Origin: Paractinoplanes maris
Lineage (GTDB): Bacteria > Actinomycetota > Actinomycetes > Mycobacteriales > Micromonosporaceae
Direction: 5' to 3'
DNA: 64,000 nucleotides
Assembly: GCF_023544465.1 (NCBI RefSeq)
Contig: NZ_JALPVL010000010.1
Coordinates: 1 to 64,000, forward strand
The notes under the pieces were generated by a model. It saw only the letters and a program-made list of their open reading frames with translations, was not told the DNA's origin and did not search any database. Positions 42,912 to 51,597 of this stretch are shown in pieces. Position 1 is the first letter of the stretch. Each line of letters starts with the position of its first letter. The position numbers were made by a program, and so were the translations under genes.

Positions 42912-44138
42912 ATGATTCAGCGACGCAAGGTGATCATCGGCGCGATGGGAGTGGCCGCGGCCGCCGCGGCTGCTGGGTGCTCCCCGTCCGGTAAGGGCGG
43001 CGGCGACGCCGCCTCCTGGGTCGGATCGGCCGCCGACGTCGAGCAGGCGGTGGTGCCGGTCCGGCTGAGCGTGACCCCGGCCGACGGGAACGCCGAAGTA
43101 TCACCGGTGAAGCCGATCGTCGTCAGCGCCGAGAGCGGCACCCTCCAGTCGGTCACCGTCACCGCCGGTAAGGCGAAGGTCGACGGCGCGATGCAGGACG
43201 ACGGCAGCTGGCGGTCGACCCAGGACCTTGCGTACGGCCGGAAGTACAAGGTGACCGTCACGGCCACCGACAGTGCGGGCGCGAAAACGACTGAGGGCAC
43301 CACCTTCACGACGATGAAGCCGGAGAAGACGGCAACGGTCACCTTCCAGGCCAACGCCATGGTCGCGCTGAAGGAAGGGCGGACGTACGGCGCGGGGCAG
43401 CCGGTCATCGTCGCCTTCAGCCGCGCGGTCAACAAGAACGCGGCGGAGAAGGCGATCGAGATCAAGACGTCGCCCGCCGTGAAGGGCAAGTTCTACTGGC
43501 GCGACGACAAGACCGTGCACTGGCGGCCGGCGAAATACTGGGCCGCCGGAACGACGATCGACGTGACGGTCAACGCGTTCGGGGTCAAGCTCGGCAAGAC
43601 CACGTACGGGGCGAAGAACGCGTCGACCCGCTTCCGGATCGGCCGGCAGCTGATCGCGATCAGTGACAACCGGACCCACCTGACGAAGGTCTACGTGGAC
43701 GGCAAGCTCGTCCGCACCATGAAGAGCAGCCTCGGTAAGGGCGGGGGCACGACCGGGGCCAACGGTGAGCGCATCAGCTACTGGACGGCGGGCGGCCCGC
43801 ATGTCGTGCTGGGCAAGAAGCGCAAGCACACGATGAGCTCGGCGAGTTACGGCGTGAGCGACCCCAAAGACCCGAACTACTACGTGTCGGAGAACATCGA
43901 GTTCTGCACCCGGATCACCTATTCCGGCGAATACCTGCACGCCGCTCCGTGGAACCGCTCGCTGGGCCGGGCGAACCTGTCGCACGGGTGCATCAACCTC
44001 AGCACGGCCGACGCCAAGTGGGTCTACAACAACTTCCGGATCGGCGACATCGTCGACGTCACGCACACGCCCCGCGACCTCCCGATCTGGAACGGCCTCG
44101 GCGACTGGACGGTGTCGTTCGACAAGTACGGCCGCTGA
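42912..44138 (+). CDS. L,D-transpeptidase lipoprotein
   Basis: A 408-residue cell-wall cross-linking enzyme. The N-terminus is a lipoprotein signal (RRKVIIGAMGVAAAAAAAGC). Two Ig-like domains follow (VRLSVTPADGNAEVSPVKPIVV ... and TATVTFQANAMVALKEGRTYG ...). The C-terminal YkuD domain has the catalytic SHGCINLS with Cys about 360 and the conserved His three residues before, plus Y-x-x-H in SGEYLHAAPWN. It forms 3-3 cross-links in peptidoglycan, like actinobacterial LdtB-type enzymes. ATG 42912 places the signal peptide at the N-terminus. Confidence 0.93.
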   Translation: MIQRRKVIIGAMGVAAAAAAAGCSPSGKGGGDAASWVGSAADVEQAVVPVRLSVTPADGNAEVSPVKPIVVSAESGTLQSVTVTAGKAKVDGAMQDDGSWRSTQDLAYGRKYKVTVTATDSAGAKTTEGTTFTTMKPEKTATVTFQANAMVALKEGRTYGAGQPVIVAFSRAVNKNAAEKAIEIKTSPAVKGKFYWRDDKTVHWRPAKYWAAGTTIDVTVNAFGVKLGKTTYGAKNASTRFRIGRQLIAISDNRTHLTKVYVDGKLVRTMKSSLGKGGGTTGANGERISYWTAGGPHVVLGKKRKHTMSSASYGVSDPKDPNYYVSENIEFCTRITYSGEYLHAAPWNRSLGRANLSHGCINLSTADAKWVYNNFRIGDIVDVTHTPRDLPIWNGLGDWTVSFDKYGR

Positions 44139-44150
44139 CCCCTCCCCGTG

Positions 44151-44170
44151 AGTACAGCGGGGGCTGTACT
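44151..44170. promoter_or_regulatory. ArsR/SmtB operator, perfect palindrome
   Basis: AGTACAGC (44151-44158) and GCTGTACT (44163-44170) are perfect 8-bp arms around GGGG, ending 9 nt before the regulator's start codon. Position and symmetry fit an autoregulatory metal-responsive operator. Confidence 0.75.
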
Positions 44171-44179
44171 GTCGTCGAC

Positions 44180-44509
44180 ATGGAGACGGTGACGCACGGC
44201 CAAGCGCTGGCCCGGTTCGGTCACGCGCTGTCCGACCCCACCCGAGCCCGGCTGCTGCTGGCGTTGCGGGAGGCTCCGGGCTACCCGGCTGAGCTGGCCG
44301 ACCGGCTCGGTGTCACCCGGCAGAACCTGTCCAACCATCTGGCCTGCCTGCGGGGCTGCGGCCTGGTCGTCGCGGTGCCGGAAGGCCGGCGTACCCGTTA
44401 CGAGCTCGCCGACACCCGGCTGCGGCACGCCCTCGGGGACCTGCTCGGCCTGGTCCTGGCGGTCGACCCGGCCGCCTGCCCGGAGGCCGCCGACAAGGGC
44501 TGCTGCTGA
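44180..44509 (+). CDS. ArsR/SmtB family metal-responsive regulator
   Basis: A 109-residue winged-helix repressor: FGHALSDPTRARLLLALREAPGYPAELADRLGVTRQNLSNHLACLRGCGLVVAVPEGRRTRYELA. Cysteines lie in the recognition-helix side (LACLRGCG) and at the C-terminus (AACPEAADKGCC), a CmtR-like arrangement suited to Cd/Pb or similar thiophilic metals. Stop and next start overlap as TGATG. It probably represses itself and the efflux gene through the palindrome at 44151-44170. Confidence 0.9.
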   Translation: METVTHGQALARFGHALSDPTRARLLLALREAPGYPAELADRLGVTRQNLSNHLACLRGCGLVVAVPEGRRTRYELADTRLRHALGDLLGLVLAVDPAACPEAADKGCC

Positions 44510-45192
44510 TGAGCCTGCCGCTGATCCCGCTCACCCCGGCCGGGCCCGCACCGGGGCGCCGCGCTGTGCTGGCTCGCCGTCTCCGCCTGCTCGTCGCGGC
44601 CACGATCACCTACAACGTCATCGAGGCGGCCGTGGCGATCACCGCCGGATCGGCCGCGTCCTCGACCGCCCTGATCGGGTTCGGTCTGGACTCGGTCATC
44701 GAGGTGTCCTCGGCGGCCGCCGTCGCCTGGCAGTTCGCCGGCCGTGACCCGGAATCCCGCGAGAAGGTGACCCTGCGGATCATCGCGGTCTCCTTCTTCG
44801 CGCTGGCCGGCTACGTCACGGTCGAATCGGTGCGGGCGCTGCTCGGCGATGTGGACCCGCGGCATTCCACGGTGGGCATCGTCCTGGCCGCGGTGTCGCT
44901 GGCCGTGATGCCCGGTCTCTCGTACGCCCAGCGCCGCACCGGCCGCGAGCTCGGCTCCCGCAGCGCCGTGGCCGACTCCAAGCAGACCCTGTTGTGCACC
45001 TACCTGTCGGCCGTGCTGCTGGCCGGCCTGCTGCTGAACTCGCTGTTCGGCTGGGCCTGGGCCGACCCGGTCGCCGCGCTGGTCATCGCCGCCGTAGCCG
45101 TCAAGGAAGGCCGCGACGCCTGGCGCGGCGACGCCTGCTGCGCCCCGATCGCCACGGGTGGCTGCCCTGAGAACTGCTGTACCGCCTCGTGA
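44509..45192 (+). CDS. Cation efflux family transporter (CDF-like)
   Basis: A 227-residue membrane protein with five or six hydrophobic segments. LVAATITYNVIEAAVAITAGSAASSTALIGFGLDSVIEVSS carries the CDF-type Gly/Asp pattern of the metal-transport helices. The C-terminus is cysteine-rich (ACCAPIATGGCPENCCTAS), unusual for CDF proteins and probably metal-binding. It lacks the long cytoplasmic C-terminal domain of classical CDF exporters. Co-transcribed with the ArsR regulator, so a metal exporter is likely. Confidence 0.85.
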   Translation: MSLPLIPLTPAGPAPGRRAVLARRLRLLVAATITYNVIEAAVAITAGSAASSTALIGFGLDSVIEVSSAAAVAWQFAGRDPESREKVTLRIIAVSFFALAGYVTVESVRALLGDVDPRHSTVGIVLAAVSLAVMPGLSYAQRRTGRELGSRSAVADSKQTLLCTYLSAVLLAGLLLNSLFGWAWADPVAALVIAAVAVKEGRDAWRGDACCAPIATGGCPENCCTAS

Positions 45193-45608
45193 CACGTGAC
45201 TGGTTGATCGGCCTGGCCGTCGCGGCGGCCTGCGTGATCGCGGGCTGGCTCACGCTGATCGTGCTCGCCCGGCGTCTGCCACCCGGAGTCCTGCGCGATC
45301 TGGCGGCGTTCATCCCCGACTGCGTGACCACCGTCCGGCGTCTCCGTGCGGATCCGCGAGTTCCGCGCCGGGCGAAGGTGGCGATCGTCATCGCCGGGAT
45401 CTGGGTCGCCAGCCCCATCGACCTGATCCCCGAGTTCATCCCGGTGATCGGTCCGCTCGACGACATCGTCGTGGTCGCGATCGCCCTGCGCTACGCCGGC
45501 CGCCAGGTCCCCCGCGACGTCATCCTGGCCGCCTGGCCCGGCGAGACCCGGCTCATCGAACGCCTGCTCGGCCCGCCCAAGCCGCCACCGGGCACACCGC
45601 CGGTCTGA
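45189..45608 (+). CDS. YkvA/DUF1232 family small membrane protein
   Basis: A 139-residue protein with an N-terminal membrane helix (LIGLAVAAACVIAGWLTLIVLA) and the DUF1232 core PRRAKVAIVIAGIWVASPIDLIPEFIPVIGPLDDIVVVAIALRYAGRQVPRD. Function unknown. The GTG overlaps the efflux gene stop (GTGA), so it is the third gene of the metal operon. Confidence 0.87.
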   Translation: MTRDWLIGLAVAAACVIAGWLTLIVLARRLPPGVLRDLAAFIPDCVTTVRRLRADPRVPRRAKVAIVIAGIWVASPIDLIPEFIPVIGPLDDIVVVAIALRYAGRQVPRDVILAAWPGETRLIERLLGPPKPPPGTPPV

Positions 45609-45798
45609 ACAACGCCGAAGCAGCCTGCCGCCGACGGTCGAGCGAAGGCGCCTGGTGGATACAGCGATTCAGCCGAACGCGCTGTCCACAGCCCGAGACA
45701 GAACTGTCACGCGTGTCAGGGGACCGCACTGCGTTCGCTGATCGGACATTGCCGGCCCGATCGCACCGTCGGGCTCGGAGCACAACCGCGTCGAACGG

Positions 45799-46272
45799 TC
45801 AAACCTTGGTTGAATCGTCCGAGGCAAGGGACTCAGCGATCTTCGCCAAGCGGGGATAGCCCCAAGGCTTGCCGGCTACTTCAGCCCTCAACGCGGGGGA
45901 CTTCTTCAAGAGATCCGTACAGTACAAGTCCCACGTATTCTCGTCCTGGGCCGCCGGAACGGCAGACAACGCATAGTGGCCGATGCAAAGAACGTCTGCG
46001 TACATTGCCGCAACCATTTCGACTCTGGCTGGATCGGCGACATCCAGCGCACACTCGCTTCGTTCGGGTGCGAAGTGCGGAATGAGAGAAGGGTCGTCGG
46101 CGAGGAAGCGTTGAACGTTGTGCAATCCCGCCAGGACGCTGTGCAGGGTGGCTACGCCATTCATCGTGGCCTGAAAGCCGACCTGCTTGGCGAGCACACG
46201 TGCTTGCCATCCCGAGAACAGCAGTGATCCGATGATGCCGATCGCACCTATAATTGCCAATGCTGTTGACAT
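45799..46272 (-). CDS. Hypothetical membrane-anchored protein in lower-GC DNA
   Basis: A 157-residue protein with one N-terminal membrane helix (STALAIIGAIGIIGSLLFSGW) and a mostly helical, Ala/Asp-rich soluble part containing LHSVLAGLHNVQRFLADDPSLIPHFAPERSE and YADVLCIGHYALSAV. The layout resembles small DUF6082-like proteins, but I cannot assign it firmly. The gene and the next 300 nt have visibly lower GC and more A/T-ending codons than the neighbours, consistent with transfer. Confidence 0.65.
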   Translation of the reverse strand: MSTALAIIGAIGIIGSLLFSGWQARVLAKQVGFQATMNGVATLHSVLAGLHNVQRFLADDPSLIPHFAPERSECALDVADPARVEMVAAMYADVLCIGHYALSAVPAAQDENTWDLYCTDLLKKSPALRAEVAGKPWGYPRLAKIAESLASDDSTKV

Positions 46273-46612
46273 GCGGGTCTCCCTCGTCGCCTTTCCTCCA
46301 TCTTTGCATCCAGCGGCAAGGTGCTCCGCTCGGCTATTTCGATCATCGAGAAGTGCCCTCTCTAGCAGGCGGCTCGATCGATGAGAAACAGGAAGTCAGT
46401 CAAAGATCGACACAGGGGAAGCTCTGAAGTTCCGCATACTTCAAGATCTGTAGTCGCGTAGCCCACCGACGTTGGCCACCGTTCCCGCGCGAGGGTGGTG
46501 CCTCAGCGCAGCTTTGGGGTCGTCGGCTGGATGCTGCCGATCAGCCGTGGCCGCACCACGGAGCGCCAGCACCGCACCGTGGGGTCTGAGGGTCGACTAC
46601 AGGCAGACACGG
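46273..46612. other. Lower-GC intergenic region
   Basis: About 340 nt between the hypothetical gene and the end of the GH127 gene, noticeably less GC-rich on its left half. No gene, hairpin or named motif seen. It must include the promoter of the minus-strand hypothetical gene. Confidence 0.4.
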
Positions 46613-48445
46613 CTATGTCTGGGGTAACCACACGCGCATCGTCGACGGGCCGTGGGATGCCCAGTCGTGGTAGGGGCGGAGGGTGATGACGGCTTCCTTG
46701 AAAGGGGGGTCGGGGCGGATGGTGGTGTATGGCCAGTCGTCGTCGGGTGGCTCCAGGATCTGGCCGTGGACGGTCACGCCGCCGGTGCCGTCGTCGGTCA
46801 AGGGCCGGGAGGCGTCCAGGGAAAACGTGTCGACGGAGGGGTCGGCGGATTCGGCGCAGTAGACGAGCGGGCCGCGTTCGACGGCCACGCAGCCTCGGAC
46901 GGCGTCCACGCGGGGGTCGGGGTGGGTCAGGCGGGGGTGGACGGGCAGGGACAGGGTGATGGTGTCGCCTGGGGTGAAGTGGCGGCGCAGGGGGGCCCAG
47001 CCGGGCTCGACCGGGGCTCCGTCGAGGGTGGACCCGGTGGCCCACGAGGGGATCCGCAGCGTCAAGGTCCAGGGTGTGGTGGGGGAGCGGTGGATCCGTA
47101 CGGTGATCTGGCCGCTCGTCGGGTAGTCGGTGTCGACCTCGAGGGACACGTCAGCGGTCTCGAGCGTCGCGGCGGCGTACTGGTGCAGTTGGATGCCGTT
47201 GTCGTCGGTGGTGGCGACGTAGGCGGCGAGGCTGGCGAACGTGCGCGAGATGTTGGTCGGGCAGCAGGAGACCGTGAACCAGGGCGCGCGCAGCGTGGAG
47301 GAGGCGCGGGGCACGATCTCGTCGGGCGGGGGTACCGTGCCGAGCGTCCGCTGGTGCAGGGTGTTCGTGTAGAAGAAGCGCGTGCCGTCGTCGGACGGGG
47401 ACGTGGCGATGACGTTGAACAGGGTGCGTTCGATCAGATCGGCGTACCGGACGTCGCCCTGGGCCAGCAGCAGCCGCCACGCCAGCATCACCGAGCCGAC
47501 GCCGGCGCACGTCTCCGAGTACGCGCGGTCGGGCGGCAGCACGAAGTCGTCGCCGATCGCCTCGTCCTGGTGGCGCGCGCCCACGCCGCCGGTCAGGTAG
47601 ACGCGCCGGGCCACCGTCGTGCGCCACTGCCGCGCGACCGCCTCCAGCAGTTCGTCGTCGCCCGTCTCGGTGGCCACGTCGACCGCGCCGGCGGCCAGAT
47701 ACATGGCCCGGACCGCGTGGCCGCGCAGCACCGGAGCCGACCGCACCGGCAGGTCGTCCTGGAAGTAGGCGCGCCCGAACTCGATGTCGGACAGGACGTG
47801 GTGGCCGCGCCGCTCCACGAACAGCCGGGCCTGCTCCAGATAACGGGGGTTGCCGGTGACCCGGTAGAGCTCGACCAGCGCCGGCTCCACCTCGGGATGC
47901 CCGCACACCGACTCGATCCCGCCCGGCCCGAAGACCTCGCACACGTGGTCGGCGGCCCGCACCGCGACGTCGACGAACTCGTCGTGCCCGGCGGTGCGGG
48001 CCCGGGCCACGGCGGCTTGGATCAGATGCCCGTACGAGTAGAGCTCGTGCCCCCACTCCAGATCGCTGTATCGCGGTGGCCGCCCGGGCCGGCCGAAGTT
48101 GGTGTTGAGGTAGCCGTCCGGCTGCTGCGCGGCGGCCACGCGAGCCGCGACGGCCCGGAACCGGGCGTCGACGGCCGGGTCGCGCGTGCGGCCGTACTCC
48201 CAGGCCAGCGCCTCCAGGAATTTGTAGACCTCGGTGTCGGAGAACTCCCGGCCCCGCCGCGGGGCGCCGTCGAAGTTCGCGAGCCAGCCGGACCGGTCGA
48301 GCCAGAGCTCGACGTGGTCGAGCGTGGCCGACCCGTTGACCTGCTGGCGGCGGGCCCAGAAACCGGGGGCGCGCAGGGTGACCGCGCTGAGCCCGAGCGG
48401 GCGCAGGCGGCCGCGGCTGGGCACGACGGGAGACGGGACAGTCAT
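46613..48445 (-). CDS. Glycoside hydrolase family 127 (beta-L-arabinofuranosidase-like)
   Basis: A 610-residue enzyme of the DUF1680/GH127 family, which removes beta-L-arabinofuranosyl residues. The catalytic Cys/Zn site is visible: Glu311 and Cys313 in YSETCAGVG and Cys394-Cys395 in FTVSCCPTN. In the founding member a cysteine of the equivalent block is the nucleophile and Zn is held by cysteines and a glutamate. No signal peptide, so it acts on imported oligosaccharides. Last gene of a binding protein-permease-permease-GH127 operon, 7 nt after the permease stop. Confidence 0.9.
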   Translation of the reverse strand: MTVPSPVVPSRGRLRPLGLSAVTLRAPGFWARRQQVNGSATLDHVELWLDRSGWLANFDGAPRRGREFSDTEVYKFLEALAWEYGRTRDPAVDARFRAVAARVAAAQQPDGYLNTNFGRPGRPPRYSDLEWGHELYSYGHLIQAAVARARTAGHDEFVDVAVRAADHVCEVFGPGGIESVCGHPEVEPALVELYRVTGNPRYLEQARLFVERRGHHVLSDIEFGRAYFQDDLPVRSAPVLRGHAVRAMYLAAGAVDVATETGDDELLEAVARQWRTTVARRVYLTGGVGARHQDEAIGDDFVLPPDRAYSETCAGVGSVMLAWRLLLAQGDVRYADLIERTLFNVIATSPSDDGTRFFYTNTLHQRTLGTVPPPDEIVPRASSTLRAPWFTVSCCPTNISRTFASLAAYVATTDDNGIQLHQYAAATLETADVSLEVDTDYPTSGQITVRIHRSPTTPWTLTLRIPSWATGSTLDGAPVEPGWAPLRRHFTPGDTITLSLPVHPRLTHPDPRVDAVRGCVAVERGPLVYCAESADPSVDTFSLDASRPLTDDGTGGVTVHGQILEPPDDDWPYTTIRPDPPFKEAVITLRPYHDWASHGPSTMRVWLPQT

Positions 48446-48452
48446 GTGAGCA

Positions 48453-49271
48453 TCACCCCTTGAGAGCGCCGGACATGAACCCGCGGACGTAATGCCGTTG
48501 CAGGGCCAGGAAGAGCACGACGCACGGCAGCGCGAGCACGACCACGCCGGCTTCGGTGGCGCCGTAGTCGACGATGCCCATCACCTGTCCGCGCAGGTTG
48601 GCCACGGCCAGCGGCAGCGGCATCTTGTCGGAGTCGCTGATCAGCACCAGCGGCGTGATGAAGTCGTTCCAGGCGGCCAGGAACGCGAACAGCCCCACCG
48701 TGACCAGGCCGGGCTTGGCCGCCGGGAGCAGCACCCGCAGCAGCGCCCGGAACGAGCCGCAGCCGTCGATGAGTGCCGCCTCGCGGAGCTCGTCCGGCAC
48801 CGCCTCGAACGAGATCCGCATCATGAACGTCGCGAACGGCAGCTGGAACATCGACAGCACGAGCGCCAGCCCGACGAGCGAATTCTGCAGCCCCAAGCTG
48901 TTCAGCAACACATACAGAGGGATCAACAGCGTCGCGTACGGGACCATGAGGATCGCCAGCGTGACGAGGAACAGGGCGTTGCGGCCGGGGAATCGGAAGT
49001 TCGCGAACGCGTAGCCACCGGTGACCGAGGCGAAGAGGGTGAAGGCCACGGTCAGCAGTGAGATGGCCGTGGAGTTGAGGATGTACTGACCGATGCCGGC
49101 CTGGTAGGTGGCCAGCGTGGCGTAGTTGCCGAAGCCCCAGCCGTCGCTCTGCCGGGTGCCCGCCTGCGGTGAGACGGAGGCCAGGGAGGCCCAGACCAGC
49201 GGGAACAGGAACACGATGGCCAGCCCACCGGTGAGCACGACCTGGGGCGTACGGATCAGCAAGCGCGACAC
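48453..49271 (-). CDS. Carbohydrate ABC transporter permease (MalG type)
   Basis: A 272-residue permease with six membrane segments; EAA loop VPDELREAALIDGCGSFRALLRVLLPAAKPG. GTG 49271 is preceded by GGAGAG, which lies inside the end of the upstream permease gene, and the two frames overlap by a few bases only. The longer open frame upstream overlaps the MalF-type gene. Confidence 0.9.
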   Translation of the reverse strand: MSRLLIRTPQVVLTGGLAIVFLFPLVWASLASVSPQAGTRQSDGWGFGNYATLATYQAGIGQYILNSTAISLLTVAFTLFASVTGGYAFANFRFPGRNALFLVTLAILMVPYATLLIPLYVLLNSLGLQNSLVGLALVLSMFQLPFATFMMRISFEAVPDELREAALIDGCGSFRALLRVLLPAAKPGLVTVGLFAFLAAWNDFITPLVLISDSDKMPLPLAVANLRGQVMGIVDYGATEAGVVVLALPCVVLFLALQRHYVRGFMSGALKG

Positions 49272-49275
49272 CCGA

Positions 49276-50121
49276 TCAGCTCTCCTTGCCGCGCAGGCCG
49301 CGGAATTGCAGCACGTTGACGATGAGAAGGGCGGCCAGCACCACGATGGACAGTGCGGCGGCCCGGCCGAGGTTGTTCTGGCCCTGGAAGGCCACGTTGT
49401 AGACGAGCTGCACGATGGTGACCGTGCTGTTGTCCGGCCCGCCCTTGGTGAGGATGTAGAACTGATCGAAGGCGAGCAACGACCCGGTGACACAGAGGAT
49501 CGTGCACAGTGCCAGTGACGGCCGCAGCAGCGGCAGGGTCACGTGCCGGAAGGTCTGCCCGCGGCTCGCCCCGTCCAGACGGGCCGCCTCGTAGACGTCG
49601 CCCGGAATGCTGTGCAGCCCGACCAGGAGCAACAGCATGTAGAAGCCGGCGAAGCGCCACACGATCAGCGCGACCGTCGACCAGAGCGCCGACCACGGGG
49701 TGCCCAGGAACGAGATCTGCCCCGGGAACGGGCTCGCCTGCGGTGAGTAGAGCGCGTAGAACAACAGCGACGCCGAGGCCAGCCCGAGCGCGGAGGGCAC
49801 CAGGAACGACGTACGCAAAAAGCTTGTCCAGCGCGACGACTCCTGCACCAGCAACGCGAGGCCGAGCGCGAGCCCGAGGAGGATCACCGTGGTCACCACC
49901 GTGTATTTCACGGTGAACCAGACCGCCGGCCAGAACAGCCGGTTCTCGAGGGCGTCGGTGAAGTTCTCGGGCGCGTTCCAGCCCCGGTTGCCGGCGAACA
50001 GGCCCCAGTCCGAGACCGACATCCGGCCGACCAACAGGATCGGCAGAACGAAGAAGACCAGGACGAACAGGGCCGTCGGGGTGGCGTAGGCCCAACCGGC
50101 GGCCGGGTTTGCCTTGGCCAC
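49276..50121 (-). CDS. Carbohydrate ABC transporter permease (MalF type)
   Basis: A 281-residue permease, six membrane segments; EAA loop IPGDVYEAARLDGASRGQTFRHVTLPLLRPS. Starts with a GTG one nucleotide after the binding-protein stop codon. Partner of the downstream permease; the ATPase is missing here too. Confidence 0.92.
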   Translation of the reverse strand: MAKANPAAGWAYATPTALFVLVFFVLPILLVGRMSVSDWGLFAGNRGWNAPENFTDALENRLFWPAVWFTVKYTVVTTVILLGLALGLALLVQESSRWTSFLRTSFLVPSALGLASASLLFYALYSPQASPFPGQISFLGTPWSALWSTVALIVWRFAGFYMLLLLVGLHSIPGDVYEAARLDGASRGQTFRHVTLPLLRPSLALCTILCVTGSLLAFDQFYILTKGGPDNSTVTIVQLVYNVAFQGQNNLGRAAALSIVVLAALLIVNVLQFRGLRGKES

Positions 50122-50122
50122 G

Positions 50123-51415
50123 CTATTGGGCCAGGGCGTCGGTCAGGGCGGTGTTGTCCTGGGCCAGGCTCCCGGCCTCGCCGTAGACCTGGTTGCGGAC
50201 GAGTGTCATCCACGGGCTGCCCGGGGCGTTGAAGGCCTGCTGGAAGTTCACCGACACGGGGGTCTTGCTCTGCGGCAACGAGGCCACCCTGTTGACGACG
50301 GCCACCCGCGGATCCTTCTGGCTGTACTTGTTGTCGGCCAGATCGGTCCGCGACACCGTGCTGCCGGTCGCGGCGATCACGTCGACCTGGGCCGCTTCCG
50401 AGCTCAGCCAGGACAGGAAGTTCCAGGCCTGCTCGCTGTGCTTGGAGTCCTTGGAGATGCCGATGCCGTCACCGCCCACGAACGTCGAGGCGCCCCCGTC
50501 GACGCCCGGGATCGGGACGACGCCGACATCGACCGTCTTGGCCGCGGTCGACAGAAGCGTGGCCGGGTAAGGCATCACGCCCACCTTGCCCTCCTGGAAA
50601 CCGGCCACCCAGGTCGCCCCGGTCTCGTCCTTGGCGCCCGGGGCGATCGCGCCCGCGTCCTGCAGCTCGCGCCAGGTGCGGTAGACCTGCTGGGCGGCCG
50701 TCCCGTCGAGCAGGGACTGCGTGCCTTCAGGGTTCATCACTTCCTGGCCGCCGGCCCAGACCATGGGGAACCACGTGAAGACGTTGCAGCCGCCGCAGTT
50801 GCCGCCGAAGTAGGTGCCGTAGGTGTCCTTCTTGCCGAGTTGCTGGATGGCGAGGGCCTGATCCTTGAACTCGTCGATGGTGGACGGGCCCTTCTCGGGG
50901 TCGAGGCCGGCCTCCCGGTACAGCTTCTTGTTGTAGAAGATGACCGACAGGTCGAGGACGAACGGGAGCACGTATCTCTTGTCCTCGAACGTGCCCGCTG
51001 TCAGGTGCCCCTGGTTGATCTTGTCGGCGTACGGGAGGAGTTCGATCCGCTCGGAGAGGTCGTCGAACAGTCCGGCCTTGGTCCAGTTGGGCACATAGAC
51101 GATGTCGGCGGCGAACAGGTCGGGCAGGCCCCCGCTGCCGGCCGCCGCACCGACCTTGGCGACGTAGTCGTCGTTCGGCGTGACGGTCAGCTTCACCTGG
51201 TTCTTGTGGGTCTTGTTGTAGGCATCGACCAGCGCCTTGGCCTGCAGCTCCAGCGGGGCGCGGGTCCAGAGGGTCAGTTCCGAGCCGTCGTCGGTGCCCT
51301 CGGCGGTGATCTCGCCACCGCCGCCCGAGGCGTCATCGTCGTCCCCGCCGCAGGCCGCGGCCGAGGTCAGCAGGCACGCGATCATGGTCACGGCCACCGC
51401 TCTGCGGATGCTCAA
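50123..51415 (-). CDS. ABC transporter substrate-binding lipoprotein (sugar)
   Basis: A 430-residue binding protein with lipoprotein signal RRAVAVTMIACLLTSAAAC (Cys22) and an Asp/Gly linker. The family 1 solute-binding fold follows (ELQAKALVDAYNKTHKNQVKLTVTP, LFAADIVYVPNWTKAGLFDDL, KLYREAGLDPEKGPSTIDEF). By association with GH127 it likely binds arabinose-containing oligosaccharides. First gene of the operon and divergent from the LacI regulator. Confidence 0.92.
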   Translation of the reverse strand: MSIRRAVAVTMIACLLTSAAACGGDDDDASGGGGEITAEGTDDGSELTLWTRAPLELQAKALVDAYNKTHKNQVKLTVTPNDDYVAKVGAAAGSGGLPDLFAADIVYVPNWTKAGLFDDLSERIELLPYADKINQGHLTAGTFEDKRYVLPFVLDLSVIFYNKKLYREAGLDPEKGPSTIDEFKDQALAIQQLGKKDTYGTYFGGNCGGCNVFTWFPMVWAGGQEVMNPEGTQSLLDGTAAQQVYRTWRELQDAGAIAPGAKDETGATWVAGFQEGKVGVMPYPATLLSTAAKTVDVGVVPIPGVDGGASTFVGGDGIGISKDSKHSEQAWNFLSWLSSEAAQVDVIAATGSTVSRTDLADNKYSQKDPRVAVVNRVASLPQSKTPVSVNFQQAFNAPGSPWMTLVRNQVYGEAGSLAQDNTALTDALAQ

Positions 51416-51484
51416 GGTGCTCCTCCGTTTTCGGTCAGGCGATTCACGGGGAGTATGGTGGCAGCTTGTCAGTGCAGCTCAAGC

Positions 51485-51537
51485 CGGTTCCTAGGCCGGG
51501 AGCCGATCTGCCGAAAAGGTTTTCAGGAACCTAAACC
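51485..51537. promoter_or_regulatory. Candidate operator region between the second binding-protein gene and its LacI gene
   Basis: Within the 182-nt divergent gap lie GAAAA-GG-TTTTC (51513-51524), GGTTCCT (51485-51491) and its inverse AGGAACC (51525-51531), and AGGTTT/AAACCT arms (51517-51522 and 51532-51537). None has the central CG of the uronate sites, so this regulator should have a different specificity. Confidence 0.4.
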
Positions 51538-51597
51538 TGCGGCTATTTTGCTGTCAAGAGCCGTGTCGTCCGTTCGTCGTCAGGAGAGGAAACGAGG

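Noticed and set aside
51513..51524. Assigning the GAAAA-GG-TTTTC palindrome to the uronate LacI regulator
   Set aside because: It lacks the central CG and TGGCAA arms of the uronate sites and sits before a different LacI gene.
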